Below, piece after piece: positions 6,141-6,156 of a stretch of 6,156 nt of DNA. Under the pieces are notes generated by a model. It did not search any database. It was not told the origin of the DNA and saw nothing but the letters and a program-made list of their open reading frames with translations. Numbering within the stretch: position 1 is the stretch's first letter; every line of letters starts with the position of its first letter. The position numbers and the translations under genes are program-made. The stretch comes from an uncultured Bacilli bacterium (lineage in GTDB: Bacteria > Bacillota_I > Bacilli_A > RF39 > UBA660): contig CALVVC010000062.1 in assembly GCA_944363755.1 (NCBI GenBank), forward strand, positions 1 through 6,156, given 5' to 3'.

Positions 6141-6156
6141 AGTTTGCAAATAACAC

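Noticed and set aside
1..6156. Mobile element, phage, CRISPR or defence system
   Set aside because: No transposase, integrase, direct-repeat/spacer pattern, target-site duplication or known defence domain was found on either strand; the backbone is core chromosome.

Overview
The window looks like a chromosomal segment of a low-GC Gram-positive bacterium, most likely a Bacilli- or Erysipelotrichia-like Firmicute. The evidence is the strong A+T bias (GC roughly 30% or less by eye), AGA-dominated arginine codons, sigma-A-like promoters, strong GGAGG-type ribosome binding sites, and the Firmicute-restricted division protein EzrA. Tryptophan is TGG throughout and no gene needs TGA read-through, so the Mycoplasma code is not indicated. 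No mobile element, CRISPR array, tRNA or rRNA was seen.

Left block (1-2862, plus strand). The window opens inside tyrS (tyrosyl-tRNA synthetase), missing only about nine N-terminal residues. Two unfamiliar genes follow in tight translational overlap. The first is a membrane-anchored, probably extracellular protein with seven imperfect repeats that look like a seven-bladed beta-propeller. The second is a 116-residue protein that looks like a shrunken histidine phosphatase with both hallmark histidine motifs replaced. A hairpin overlapping the stop codons of both converging genes separates this block from rpsD.

Middle block (2887-3731). rpsD (ribosomal protein S4) is on the minus strand, with a near-consensus promoter and a leader of about 150 nt that can fold into several hairpins and could sequester its own ribosome binding site. 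This fits the S4 autoregulation known in Firmicutes. A divergent extended -10 promoter drives ezrA.

Right block (3732-6156, plus strand). ezrA, a membrane-anchored coiled-coil regulator of FtsZ ring formation, overlaps by 17 nt a gene for a 207-residue protein whose N-terminus has the layout of a type IV pilin-like (class III) signal. A perfect 16-bp hairpin wraps that gene's stop codon, and a second hairpin with a T-tract follows as a plausible terminator.

The core genes tyrS, rpsD and ezrA also lie close together in Bacillus subtilis (recalled, not checked), so the backbone is conserved core chromosome. The propeller, the pseudophosphatase and the pilin-like protein are the lineage-specific additions and the parts most worth following up.
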